Source: Chlorobiaceae bacterium
Lineage (GTDB): Bacteria; Bacteroidota; Chlorobiia; Chlorobiales; Chlorobiaceae
Direction: 5' to 3'
Length of the DNA: 61,735 nt
NCBI GenBank assembly: GCA_016931495.1
Contig: JAFGER010000073.1
Coordinates: forward strand, 1 to 61,735
The position numbers were made by a program, and so were the translations under genes. This document shows, piece after piece, positions 45,228-54,122 of the stretch. Position 1 is the first letter of the stretch; each line of letters opens with the position of its first letter. Below the pieces are notes generated by a model that did not search any database, was not told where the DNA came from, and saw nothing but the letters and a program-made list of their open reading frames with translations.

Positions 45228-47060
45228 TCACGCCGCGCCTTCCATTCTGCCGCGCTCCGGGTGCTGCAACAGGTAAAGCTTGTAGTACAAGCCCCGCTGG
45301 GCGAGCAGCTCCTGGTGGGTGCCGGTTTCGCGGATGGTGCCTTTGTGCAGCACCACGATGCGGTCGGCATGCTGGATGGTCGAGAGCCGGTGGGCGATGA
45401 TGATCGATGTCCGGTGCTGCATGAGCCGGTCGGTGGCCTGTTCGATGAGCGTTTCGGTTTCGGTATCGACCGAGCTGGTGGCTTCGTCGAGCACGAGGAT
45501 GTCTGGGTTGTAGAGCAGCGCCCGCACGAAGGCGAGCAACTGCTTCTGGCCCGCCGAAAGCCCTGATCCGTTTTCGCGGATGCGGTAGTCGTAGCCGCCG
45601 GGCAGCTTTTCGATGAACCTGTCCGCGCCCACGATGCGTGCCGCATCGCGAATCTTTTCGTCGGAAATGGACGGATCCCCGAACGAGAGATTCTCGCGGA
45701 TCGAACCGGCGAAAAGCACCACGTCCTGCATCACTACCCCAACGAGCTTGCGCAAATCCTGGCCGGGAATCCGGCTCAGCTCGATGCCGTCGATAGTCAC
45801 CGACCCCTTGCCGTACGGATAGAATCGTGAAAGAATATTGATGAGCGTGGTCTTGCCGCTGCCGGTCGCGCCGACGATGGCCACGGTTTCGCCAGCCCTG
45901 ATTTCCAGCGAAATGTCGCGCAGCACCCAGTGATTTTCGTCGTACGCGAACCACACCCTGTCGAAGACGATGCGATCCCTGAAGCTGGTGATGGCCTTGC
46001 GGTTCTCCTCCTCCGGCTCCGGCTCCAGCGGCTCTTCGAGCAGCTTGATGATGCGGTCGGAGCTGGTGATGGCCGTCTGCATGATGTTGAAGCGGTCCGA
46101 CAGGTGCTGCAACGGGCGGAAGAAGAGCCAGATGTACTGCACGAACGACACCACCACGCCGACCGACAGGTTGCCCGTCAGAATCCACGAGGCGCTGAAC
46201 CAGACCACCAGCCCTGCCGCCAGCGAGCTGAGGAACTCGATCAGCGGGAAGTAGATCGAAAAGTAGTGCACGCTGCGGATGTTGGCGTCACGGTGGTCGG
46301 CGTTGATGGCGGAGTGCTTCGAGAATTCGGCCTCCTCCCGCGCGAAGAGCTGCACCACCTTCATGCCGGTGATGTGCTCCTGGAAAAAGGAGTTGAGGCG
46401 CGCAAGATGGGTGCGCACGTCGAGGAATGCCTGCCGAACGCGGTTCTTGAACGCCATGGTCGAGTAGATCATGACCGGCAGAATGCTCAGCACCACGAGC
46501 GTCAGCCGCCAGTCGCTCAGGAACATCATCACCACGATGAGCACCAGTTGCAGGATGTCGCCGATGATGGTGATGAGGCCGCTGGAGAGCATCTCGTTGA
46601 GCGACTCGACGTCGTTGGTCGTGCGGGTGATGATGCGCCCGACCGGGTTGCGGTCGAAGTAGCGGATCGGCAGGCGCTGGAGGTGGCGGAAGATGTCGAG
46701 CCGGATGGCGTACACCGCCTTCTGGCCGAGAAGCTGGGTGAACCAGGTGGCCGCGTACTGCTTGACGCCGTCGAGCACGATGACCGCGAGCAGGATCATG
46801 CTGATGACGCCGAGGCCGTGCAGGTCGCCCTTGGTGATGTGCTCGTCGATGGCGATGCGGGTCAGCCACGGGCGCAGCGGCGTCAGAATCGCCCCGCCCG
46901 CCGTCAGCAGCACCGCTGTGGCCACCAGCCCCTTGAAGGGCTTGATGTAGCCGAGCATCTTCTTGATGATGTAGCGGTCGATCGATCCTTTCGGACGTTT
47001 CCCGAGAGTCTCGTCCTGCTGCGTGCGGAATCCCGATGCTGTGTTTGCCGTGCCGCGCAT
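45228..47060 (-). CDS. ABC exporter (fused membrane and ATPase domains)
   Basis: This 610-residue half-transporter has membrane spans through about residue 330, then an ATPase with Walker A GATGSGKTTLINI (about 401-413), Walker B ILVLDEATSSVD and H-loop IAHRLSTIQHAD. The signature reads LSAGQKQLLAF rather than LSGGQ-x-Q, a substitution common in the multidrug/lipid exporter subgroup close to MsbA and LmrA. FLLGQK and NPVGRIITRTTNDVESLNEM in the membrane part are normal. It is not in an operon with the other ABC gene. The substrate is unknown. Confidence 0.9.
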   Translation of the reverse strand: MRGTANTASGFRTQQDETLGKRPKGSIDRYIIKKMLGYIKPFKGLVATAVLLTAGGAILTPLRPWLTRIAIDEHITKGDLHGLGVISMILLAVIVLDGVKQYAATWFTQLLGQKAVYAIRLDIFRHLQRLPIRYFDRNPVGRIITRTTNDVESLNEMLSSGLITIIGDILQLVLIVVMMFLSDWRLTLVVLSILPVMIYSTMAFKNRVRQAFLDVRTHLARLNSFFQEHITGMKVVQLFAREEAEFSKHSAINADHRDANIRSVHYFSIYFPLIEFLSSLAAGLVVWFSASWILTGNLSVGVVVSFVQYIWLFFRPLQHLSDRFNIMQTAITSSDRIIKLLEEPLEPEPEEENRKAITSFRDRIVFDRVWFAYDENHWVLRDISLEIRAGETVAIVGATGSGKTTLINILSRFYPYGKGSVTIDGIELSRIPGQDLRKLVGVVMQDVVLFAGSIRENLSFGDPSISDEKIRDAARIVGADRFIEKLPGGYDYRIRENGSGLSAGQKQLLAFVRALLYNPDILVLDEATSSVDTETETLIEQATDRLMQHRTSIIIAHRLSTIQHADRIVVLHKGTIRETGTHQELLAQRGLYYKLYLLQHPERGRMEGAA

Positions 47061-47065
47061 ATCGT

Positions 47066-48481
47066 TCAGGCGGTGGTCAATTGGTTGATTTCATCCATGA
47101 ACCTCGCGGCCAGGGCGTCGGCCCCGGCTTTTGTGGCCGCTTCGGTGTAGATGCGCACGATCGGCTCGGTGTTGGAGGGGCGCAGGTGCCCCCAGCCCTC
47201 CGGGAAGTCGAGCCTGATGCCGTCGAGCCGGTTGACCGAGGCCTCCGGATGGCGCGCCGCGATGGCGTCGAACAGCGCGGCGAGCGACTCTTTGCTCATG
47301 GCTGCAAGCGTCACCTTCTGCTTCGACATGAAGTAGTCCGGGAAGCTTTTCCGGAACTGCGACAGCGTGCCGCCGGTGGCAGATTTCCACTCGGCGAAGG
47401 CCTGCATGAAAAGCGCAATGCCGGCCAGCGCGTCGCGGCCGTAGTGCAGCTCCGGCAGAATCACCCCGCCGTTGCCCTCGCCGCCGATCACCGCGCCTTT
47501 TTCCTTCATCATCTCGGTGACGTTGGCCTCGCCGACTTTTGCGCTGAAGCACTCGACTTCGTGCTTGCGGGCGATGTCCTGCAGGGCGCGGCTGCTCGAC
47601 AGGTTGTTGACCACCGGCCCTTTGCGGTGCTTGAGGTAGAAGTCCGCGCAAGCCACCAGCGTATATTCTTCACCGAAGAGCGTGCCGTCCTCGCACACCA
47701 GCGCGAGCCGGTCGGCGTCGGGATCGACGATGATGCCGAGGTCGCAGCTCTCGCTGGCGAGAATCTTCATCGTCTCACGAAGGTTCTCCTCGACCGGTTC
47801 GGGGTTGCGCGGAAAGATGCCCGTGCCGAGGCAGGCGAGGGTCTTGACTTCGGCGATGCCGAGCTGGCGGCAGAGTTCGGGCACGATGAACGAACCGGCC
47901 CCCTCGACCGCATCGACCAGCACCCGGAACTTCATGCCCGCAATCAGATCGCGGTCGAGGCAGTCGAGCTTCAGAATCCAGTCGATATGTTTTTTATCCC
48001 ACGATCCGCTGGCCGTCATGGAGCCGATGCCGTCCCAGCGGGCGGACGGCTTGTTCTTTTCGTTCAGAATGGCGAGAAGCTCCTCGACGTCGCTGGCGGT
48101 CAGGAATTCGCCCTTTTCGTCGAGCATCTTCAGCGCGTTCCATTCGACCGGATTGTGCGAGGCGGTGACGATCAGCCCGCCGTCGGCCTCTTCGCCCGCC
48201 GTGGCGAGTTCGACCGTCGGCGTGGTGGTCATGCCGATGTCGATCACGTCGCAGCCGCAGAGGCAGAGGGTGCTCGAAACGAGCCGGGTGATGAGCTCGC
48301 CCGTCGGGCGGCTGTCCCTGCCGATGACGATTTTCGGCTTCGCCTCCGATGTCGGGTTCCGCTCCGCTTTGCGGCGGCGTACCCAGGTGGCGAAGGCCAT
48401 CGTGAAGTCGGTGAGATTTTCCGGGGTGAGGCTTGTGCCGACAACGCCGCGGATGCCGGAGACGCTGATCATCAGGCTCAT
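47066..48481 (-). CDS. Phosphohexomutase (phosphoglucosamine/phosphomannomutase)
   Basis: From ATG 48481 ([20 protein letters not shown]) the protein has 471 residues. It is a four-domain alpha-D-phosphohexomutase: the catalytic serine loop is [16 protein letters not shown] (about 100-115), the metal loop [10 protein letters not shown] (about 248-257), sugar binding [18 protein letters not shown], and phosphate binding [12 protein letters not shown] near the C-terminus. ISGIRG at the N-terminus resembles the GlmM/ManB group. It could make GlcN-1-P or Man-1-P, feeding the GlmU-like enzyme and the glycan locus. It starts only a few bases from the ABC exporter end. Confidence 0.88.
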   Translation of the reverse strand: MSLMISVSGIRGVVGTSLTPENLTDFTMAFATWVRRRKAERNPTSEAKPKIVIGRDSRPTGELITRLVSSTLCLCGCDVIDIGMTTTPTVELATAGEEADGGLIVTASHNPVEWNALKMLDEKGEFLTASDVEELLAILNEKNKPSARWDGIGSMTASGSWDKKHIDWILKLDCLDRDLIAGMKFRVLVDAVEGAGSFIVPELCRQLGIAEVKTLACLGTGIFPRNPEPVEENLRETMKILASESCDLGIIVDPDADRLALVCEDGTLFGEEYTLVACADFYLKHRKGPVVNNLSSSRALQDIARKHEVECFSAKVGEANVTEMMKEKGAVIGGEGNGGVILPELHYGRDALAGIALFMQAFAEWKSATGGTLSQFRKSFPDYFMSKQKVTLAAMSKESLAALFDAIAARHPEASVNRLDGIRLDFPEGWGHLRPSNTEPIVRIYTEAATKAGADALAARFMDEINQLTTA

Positions 48482-48615
48482 GGAGGCAGGGATTGGTAAG
48501 TTGAGATGCCGTTGTGTCGCGGGAATATATAAAATCTTCCCGAAGCAGAGGTGGGCGGCGGCCAAGATAAGGAAGAATTTATGCGGATGTTTTTTTAATA
48601 TTTCCGTCCTTTCCG

Positions 48616-48621
48616 TATATT
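48616..48621 (+). promoter_or_regulatory. Probable -10 element of rpsT
   Basis: TATATT at 48616-48621 lies about 70 bases before the rpsT start. The 14-base context TATATTACATGCCTT is nearly the same as that at 52715 upstream of the COX24-like gene, which supports a shared promoter. No clear -35 is seen beyond a T-rich tract. Confidence 0.5.
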
Positions 48622-48688
48622 ACATGCCTTTTGTTGCGGCAGTAACGCAATAGTAACAGATTTCACAAGCCATTAACAGCACAAGGTT

Positions 48689-48961
48689 ATGCCTTTACAC
48701 AAATCAGCCGAAAAACGACTCAGACAGGCAGCGCGCAGGAATGAAAGGAACCGTGCCCGTAAGAAAGAACTCAAGGGCCTTTTGAAGAACATGCAGAAGC
48801 TGATCGATGCCAACGCGCAGAAGAGCGAGGTCGAGTCGGCATACCGTGCGGCAGTGCAGAAGCTGGATCGCCTTGGCGTCAAGCGTTACATCCATGCCAA
48901 CAAGGCATCGCGCAAGAAGGCCCAGCTGACCAAAATGCTCAACAGCTACACGCAGGCCTGA
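48689..48961 (+). CDS. rpsT: 30S ribosomal protein S20
   Basis: S20 is a primary 16S rRNA-binding protein. The 90-residue helical protein is basic and starts [75 protein letters not shown] is the typical body. It is monocistronic with a promoter-like region upstream, and nothing unusual is seen. Confidence 0.96.
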   Translation: MPLHKSAEKRLRQAARRNERNRARKKELKGLLKNMQKLIDANAQKSEVESAYRAAVQKLDRLGVKRYIHANKASRKKAQLTKMLNSYTQA

Positions 48962-49094
48962 TCATCCCGTTGCGTGCCGCCGTGACCGGCGGTGCATGAA
49001 ACGCTTCTTTTTCAGTATGCCCGGTTTGTGATGTTCGCAGCGTCTCTGGTGACGTTTGCGGATTGCAGGCCGGGTATCGTCCATTTCATCCGAC

Positions 49095-49709
49095 ATGTTT
49101 GCATTTTTAAGAGGTGAGCTGGTGACGGCTTCCCGCGAGGAGGCGGTTGTCGAGGTGTCCGGCATCGGGTACCAGCTGCATATCTCTTCGGGCACAAGCA
49201 GCCGCCTGCCGGCTCCGGGCAGCCCGGTGCTTCTCTACACGCACTACCATGTCCGCGAGGATCTTCAGCAGCTTTTCGGTTTTCTCGACGAAGAAGAGCT
49301 TCAGCTTTTCCGCCTGCTCCTCTCCATCAGCGGCGTCGGGCCGAAGCTGGCGATCGCCGTGTTGTCGGGCCTGAGCGTAGGTGAGATTCAGGATGCCATC
49401 GTCTCGAATCGTCCGGAAACCCTTTTCGGCATCACCGGCGTGGGGCGCAAAACCGCCGCGCGCATTATTCTCGAACTCCGCGACAAGATTCTCAAAATCC
49501 AGCCCACGTCGTCCGCGAAGGCGGGCGCTCCAAGCGCTGTGCTTTCTGCGACACAGTTGATCGACGATGCCGTGGCGGCGCTGACCACGCTCGGCTTTCC
49601 GAAAGCCTCCGCGCAGAAAGCGGTCTCGACAGTGCTTGAAGCGACTCCCGGACTCTCGGTCGAGGAGCTTGTCCGGACGGCGCTCACGGCCATGCACAAC
49701 AATCTCTGA
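49095..49709 (+). CDS. ruvA: Holliday junction DNA helicase subunit RuvA
   Basis: RuvA binds Holliday junctions and recruits RuvB. The ATG at 49095 (MFAFLRGELVTASREEAV) gives 204 residues. Domain I has the OB fold (about 1-62). Domain II has two helix-hairpin-helix motifs: LSISGVGPKLAIAVLSG (about 75-91) and LFGITGVGRKTAARIILELRD (about 108-128). Domain III (about 150-204), which contacts RuvB, ends SVEELVRTALTAMHNNL. No ruvB is in the window. It precedes folC. Confidence 0.95.
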   Translation: MFAFLRGELVTASREEAVVEVSGIGYQLHISSGTSSRLPAPGSPVLLYTHYHVREDLQQLFGFLDEEELQLFRLLLSISGVGPKLAIAVLSGLSVGEIQDAIVSNRPETLFGITGVGRKTAARIILELRDKILKIQPTSSAKAGAPSAVLSATQLIDDAVAALTTLGFPKASAQKAVSTVLEATPGLSVEELVRTALTAMHNNL

Positions 49710-49716
49710 GGTCATC

Positions 49717-51018
49717 GTGGACTACCGGCAAGCGCTCGACTTTCTCTTCCCCCTGCATCGCTTCGGCATCAAGCCTGGCCTTGAACGCATCGAGGCGCTG
49801 CTTGACGTGCTCGGCCATCCCGAGCAGCGGCTCGGCACGGTGGTGCATATCGCCGGCACCAACGGTAAGGGTACGGTCGCTTCGTGCATGGCCTCGATCT
49901 TCAGGGCGTCGGGCCGCAAGACCGGCCTGTTCACCTCGCCGCACCTCGTCGATTTCACCGAGCGGATTCGCATCGACGGCACGCCGATTCCGGAGGCGCG
50001 TGTGGCTGAATACTGCACGAAACTTGAGACGGCGGTCGCCGGGCTGGGGGCGACCTTTTTCGAGGTGACCACCGCAATGGCCTTCGCGTACTTCGCCGAC
50101 GTGGGCGTCGATGCGTCGGTGATTGAAACCGGCATGGGCGGCCGGCTCGACGCGACCAACGCCGTCACGGCCGACATCGTCATCATTCCGAGCATCGGCC
50201 TTGAGCATACCGAGTGGCTTGGCGGCAGCCTCGCCGAAATCGCCGCCGAGAAGGCCGCGATCATCAAGCCCGGCTCGCGAGTGTTCACCGCCGTTGCCGA
50301 CGAGGAGGCGCTCGCGCCGATTCGCCAGTGCGCCGCCATCCGGAAGGCGGAGCTGCATCACGCTTCGAAGGCGCGGTGCGAAATGCTTGGCGTCCAGCCC
50401 GGCAGGCTCGATCTGGAGATCACGCTCGCCGGAGAGGAGCCGCACTGCGTGACGGCGCAGCTCACCGGCTCGTTCCACGCCTCGAACGTCACGCTTGCGG
50501 TCCTCGCCGCCCGCTCGGAGGGTATCGGCTGGGAGCAGATCAGGGCGGGGCTTTCCAGCCTGCGCGGCACCGGATACCGGGCGCGGCTTGAGCTGTTTCC
50601 GGGGTCGCCGAAGGTGATGCTCGACGTGTCGCACAACCCGGACGGCATGGCAAGAACCGTCGGAGCGCTCCGGGAGGTGCGCGAGTCGTTCAGCACGCTC
50701 CGTGTGCTGCTTGGGGTGGCCGCCGACAAGGATGCCGCGGGAATCGCGCGGCAGCTTGCCGCCATTGCCGGCGAGGCGGTGACGGTCGGGCTGCCGACCG
50801 CGCGGAGCTTTCCGGCGGCCGAGCTTGCTGAACTGTGCCGGCAGGCCGGGATCGGGCGAGTCGAATCCTGTGCTACGGTTGCCGAGGGACTCGACCTCCT
50901 TCTCAGTCATGCCGGTCACGATGACCTGATTCTCATCACCGGTTCGTTCTATCTCGCTGGCGAAGTTGCCGCGATGGAGCGCTTCAGTTCAGGCAGCCAA
51001 GGTGGCGTTTCGGCATGA
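49717..51018 (+). CDS. folC: Folylpolyglutamate / dihydrofolate synthase
   Basis: FolC adds glutamate to (di)hydrofolate. The GTG at 49717 (VDYRQALDFLFPLHRFGIKP) gives 433 residues, starting 8 bases after the ruvA stop. It has the Mur-ligase P-loop GTNGKGTVASCMASI (about 49-63), SPHLVDFTERIRIDG (about 75-89) and ETGMGGRLDATNAV. DVSHNPDGMARTV marks the C-terminal ligase domain (about 305-317). The length is normal. Confidence 0.93.
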   Translation: MDYRQALDFLFPLHRFGIKPGLERIEALLDVLGHPEQRLGTVVHIAGTNGKGTVASCMASIFRASGRKTGLFTSPHLVDFTERIRIDGTPIPEARVAEYCTKLETAVAGLGATFFEVTTAMAFAYFADVGVDASVIETGMGGRLDATNAVTADIVIIPSIGLEHTEWLGGSLAEIAAEKAAIIKPGSRVFTAVADEEALAPIRQCAAIRKAELHHASKARCEMLGVQPGRLDLEITLAGEEPHCVTAQLTGSFHASNVTLAVLAARSEGIGWEQIRAGLSSLRGTGYRARLELFPGSPKVMLDVSHNPDGMARTVGALREVRESFSTLRVLLGVAADKDAAGIARQLAAIAGEAVTVGLPTARSFPAAELAELCRQAGIGRVESCATVAEGLDLLLSHAGHDDLILITGSFYLAGEVAAMERFSSGSQGGVSA

Positions 51019-51311
51019 GTAGTGGGTTTTGTTAAAAAATTTTATATTGGTAGTGCTTTCGAACTCTCCGGTACATGGCTCACGACGCAACCTGCCGCTG
51101 GCGGTTCGTCGGGGAAATACCCTTTACATCACAGACCATCATTCCTCATACGGCTTCTTTTCCGGTTCCCATGTCGGCCTCATCAGCATCATCGGTGATT
51201 TTCATCACAGCAGGCGGTTATCGACAGCGAACCTTTGCCTTTCCACAGCGATTACGCATGACGCAGTGTTTTTACTGCATACTTAACCATTAAGCGTTGC
51301 ATACATCAACA
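51019..51311 (+). other. rho leader region without a supported gene
   Basis: This 293-base gap between folC and rho contains small overlapping frames without family resemblance. TTGTTAAAAAATTTTATATTG near 51032-51052 is a plausible AT-rich promoter. No strong hairpin was found. Long rho leaders are often regulatory, but nothing specific is seen. Confidence 0.4.
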
Positions 51312-52601
<1,290 letters not shown>

Positions 52602-52608
52602 TTCGCGT

Positions 52609-52648
52609 GATCCGGCAGGCCGGACGGGCCAGTCCGGCCTGCCGGATC
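52609..52648. other. Perfect 17-bp GC-rich hairpin after rho
   Basis: GATCCGGCAGGCCGGAC (52609-52625), loop GGGCCA, and GTCCGGCCTGCCGGATC (52632-52648) pair without mismatch. AAAAGCGG follows with no T-run, so this is not a classic intrinsic terminator. It may act as an mRNA-stabilising or bidirectional end structure. Confidence 0.75.
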
Positions 52649-52690
52649 AAAAGCGGATGCCGGGGAAAAATTGTTTGCCGTTATTTTTTG

Positions 52691-52720
52691 TTTGGTGAAA
52701 TGGGGTCGATGCCCTATATT
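52691..52720 (+). promoter_or_regulatory. Probable promoter of the COX24-like gene and tRNAs
   Basis: TTTG at 52691-52694 and TATATT at 52715-52720 are 20 bases apart, near the TTTG-n19-TA-TTTG pattern of the Bacteroidetes-Chlorobi group. The -10 context TATATTACTTGCCTT is shared with the rpsT promoter region at 48616. Confidence 0.5.
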
Positions 52721-52757
52721 ACTTGCCTTCTAAAACAGAGATTAGAGAGAAATATTC

Positions 52758-52865
52758 ATGCCCTGCGGAAAAAAAAGAAAACGCCATAAAATGGCAGTGC
52801 ACAAACGCAAGAAGATGCGCCGTAAGAACAGGCATAAGAAGCGTTTGAGGTACCAGAACAAGTAA
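52758..52865 (+). CDS. COX24/AURKAIP1 (mS38)-like ribosomal mini-protein
   Basis: This tiny 35-residue, extremely basic protein reads MPCGKKRKRHKMAVHKRKKM and ends NRHKKRLRYQNK. KRKRHKM-x-x-HKRKK-x-RRKNRHKK matches the COX24/AURKAIP1 domain, found in the mitochondrial small-subunit protein mS38 and in short bacterial homologs of the Bacteroidetes group. It most likely binds 16S rRNA in the small subunit. It is followed directly by tRNA-Lys and tRNA-Leu and preceded by a promoter shared in sequence with rpsT. It is too short for the usual gene-finding cut-off. Confidence 0.85.
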   Translation: MPCGKKRKRHKMAVHKRKKMRRKNRHKKRLRYQNK

Positions 52866-52891
52866 GCCCGTATGTTGGCTGGAGCTTGGTT

Positions 52892-52964
52892 GAGAATATA
52901 GCTCAGTCGGTAGAGCAACTGCCTTTTAAGCAGTGGGTCGAAGGTTCGAGTCCTTCTATTCTCA
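52892..52964 (+). tRNA. trnK: tRNA-Lys(UUU)
   Basis: The cloverleaf is complete: acceptor GAGAATA/TATTCTC, D arm GCTC-AGTCGGTA-GAGC, anticodon arm ACTGC-CTTTTAA-GCAGT with anticodon TTT, and T arm GAAGG-TTCGAGT-CCTTC, discriminator A. It is 73 bases long and has no encoded CCA. Confidence 0.97.
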
Positions 52965-53004
52965 CTGGAAGCAGTAACTGTTTCCTGAACTGACGATACA
53001 GAAT

Positions 53005-53086
53005 GCCCGAGTGGTGGAATTGGTAGACACACCATCTTGAGGGGGTGGCGCCGTTAGGTGTAGGAGTTCGAATCTCCTCTCGGGCA
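53005..53086 (+). tRNA. trnL: tRNA-Leu(GAG)
   Basis: Acceptor GCCCGAG/CTCGGGC pairs, the anticodon stem CCATC/GGTGG frames loop TTGAGGG with anticodon GAG, and a long variable arm (TGGCGCCGTTAGGTGT region) marks a leucine tRNA. T arm AGGAG-TTCGAAT-CTCCT and discriminator A are present. It is 82 bases long without encoded CCA and lies 40 bases after tRNA-Lys. Confidence 0.95.
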
Positions 53087-53093
53087 CATAGAC

Positions 53094-53122
53094 AAAAAAA
53101 GCCGCTTTATGCGGCTTTTTTT
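53094..53122 (+). terminator. Terminator after the tRNA genes
   Basis: AAAAAAAGCCGC, loop TTTAT, GCGGCTTTTTTT make a strong stem with a U tail immediately after tRNA-Leu. It should end the COX24-like/tRNA transcript and works on both strands. Confidence 0.92.
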
Positions 53123-53431
53123 GTTGTCATGGCCAGACTTTGCCTTTTGCGCCGGTTACCTTCACGATCATCCGGGCATCTCTGAAAACTTGTTGCGAGC
53201 CCCGATTGCTGCGTTGGGTGAAGCTCAAAATTCTCACCTCCTCAGTGTCCGCTCCGGTTTTTGCGCCCCGGCGCCGTGCACGCGGTGCTCTCATGACATT
53301 TTTTTTGCGGTGTCCTTTCCGGGATTGAAGGGCGTTGCTCTTTTTTGATCAAGAAATGTTTAACGGTACTTTACTGTTATGTACAGGCGGTCTGATTATC
53401 TGTCCGCTGAAATGAAAACTGTTCCCGAATC
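53123..53431. other. 309-base gene-free stretch with a dispersed repeat
   Basis: Only short, unsupported frames cross this interval. It contains repeat copy B at 53225-53312 and a preceding TTGTTGCGAG-CCCCGATTGCTGCGTTG segment that may belong to the same element. The promoter of the downstream nuclease-family gene must lie near its right end (TTTAACGGTACTTTACTG). Confidence 0.5.
53225..53312. repeat. Dispersed repeat copy B
   Basis: This segment is similar to 11315-11402 (copy A): the left end TCAAAATTCTCA, the middle CTCCGGTTTTTGCGCC and the right end CTCTCATGACATT with a T-run and GCGGT all have counterparts there. The two copies lie in unrelated intergenic regions 42 kb apart, so a genome-wide family is likely. 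Confidence 0.6.
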
Positions 53432-54046
53432 ATGCACAAACTTCAGGTTGATATCCTCGGACTTTCGACCAGTCCCCATACCAACGGCGCTTACGCCCTG
53501 ATTCTGTACGAAGTCGATGGCAAACGCAAGTTGCCGATCATCATTGGCGGGTTTGAAGCCCAGGCAATTGCGCTCAAGCTCGAGAATATCAAACCCCCCC
53601 GTCCCTTTACGCACGATCTTTTCAAGCAGATTGCCGATGTCTTCGATCTTCACGTCAACGAGGTGTTTATCGATGAACTGCATAACGAGACCTTTTATGC
53701 GAAGGTCATCTGCGAGCAGGGCGGGGTGGTGCATGAAATCGATGCCAGGCCAAGTGACGCCATCGCTATCGCTGTGCGTTTCAATGCGCCGATTTTCGTT
53801 TCCGAGGAGATCATGAACGAGGCTGGAATTGTAGAGGAGCAGCAGAAAGAGGAGGCCGAGCCGGTTCAGCCGGAAGAGGTTTCCGGCGGCACATCTCCGG
53901 AAGCCGAGGTGCCGGGCGTTGTTTCGACCGAGGCCGATCTGAAGCAAAAGCTGGAGGAGGCCATCAATCGCGAGGACTATGAAGAGGCTGCCCGCATCCG
54001 GGACGAGTTGTCACGCCTGAGTGAAGATGGCGGTGAAGAAGATTGA
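53432..54046 (+). CDS. Bifunctional-nuclease (DUF151) family protein with UVR-like tail
   Basis: This 204-residue protein has the bifunctional nuclease/DUF151 domain (about 1-130), with PIIIGGFEAQAIALKLE, RPFTHDLFKQIADVFDLHVNEVFIDEL and EIDARPSDAIAIAVRFNAPIFVSEE. A Glu/Pro-rich linker follows (about 133-165), then a C-terminal helical hairpin DLKQKLEEAINREDYEEAARIRDELSRL that resembles the UvrB/UvrC interaction motif. Plant and archaeal relatives have DNase/RNase activity. The combined architecture suggests a role in DNA repair or RNA turnover, but this is inference. Confidence 0.85.
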   Translation: MHKLQVDILGLSTSPHTNGAYALILYEVDGKRKLPIIIGGFEAQAIALKLENIKPPRPFTHDLFKQIADVFDLHVNEVFIDELHNETFYAKVICEQGGVVHEIDARPSDAIAIAVRFNAPIFVSEEIMNEAGIVEEQQKEEAEPVQPEEVSGGTSPEAEVPGVVSTEADLKQKLEEAINREDYEEAARIRDELSRLSEDGGEED

Positions 54047-54073
54047 TGAACGATCGGAAGCGGCAAAAACGCG

Positions 54074-54100
54074 AAGGGTGGCTTGATGGCCACCCTTTTT
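54074..54100 (+). terminator. Terminator after the bifunctional-nuclease gene
   Basis: GGGTGGC (54076-54082), loop TTGATG, GCCACCC (54089-54095) flanked by AA and TT gives a 9-bp stem followed by T's. It sits between two converging genes, so it may serve bamA as well. Confidence 0.85.
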
Positions 54101-54122
54101 GCGTTCAGGCGATTCTCGGCGC

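Noticed and set aside
51029-51286. Small frames between folC and rho
   Set aside because: Two overlapping frames have no ribosome binding site and no family pattern. The region fits a rho leader better.
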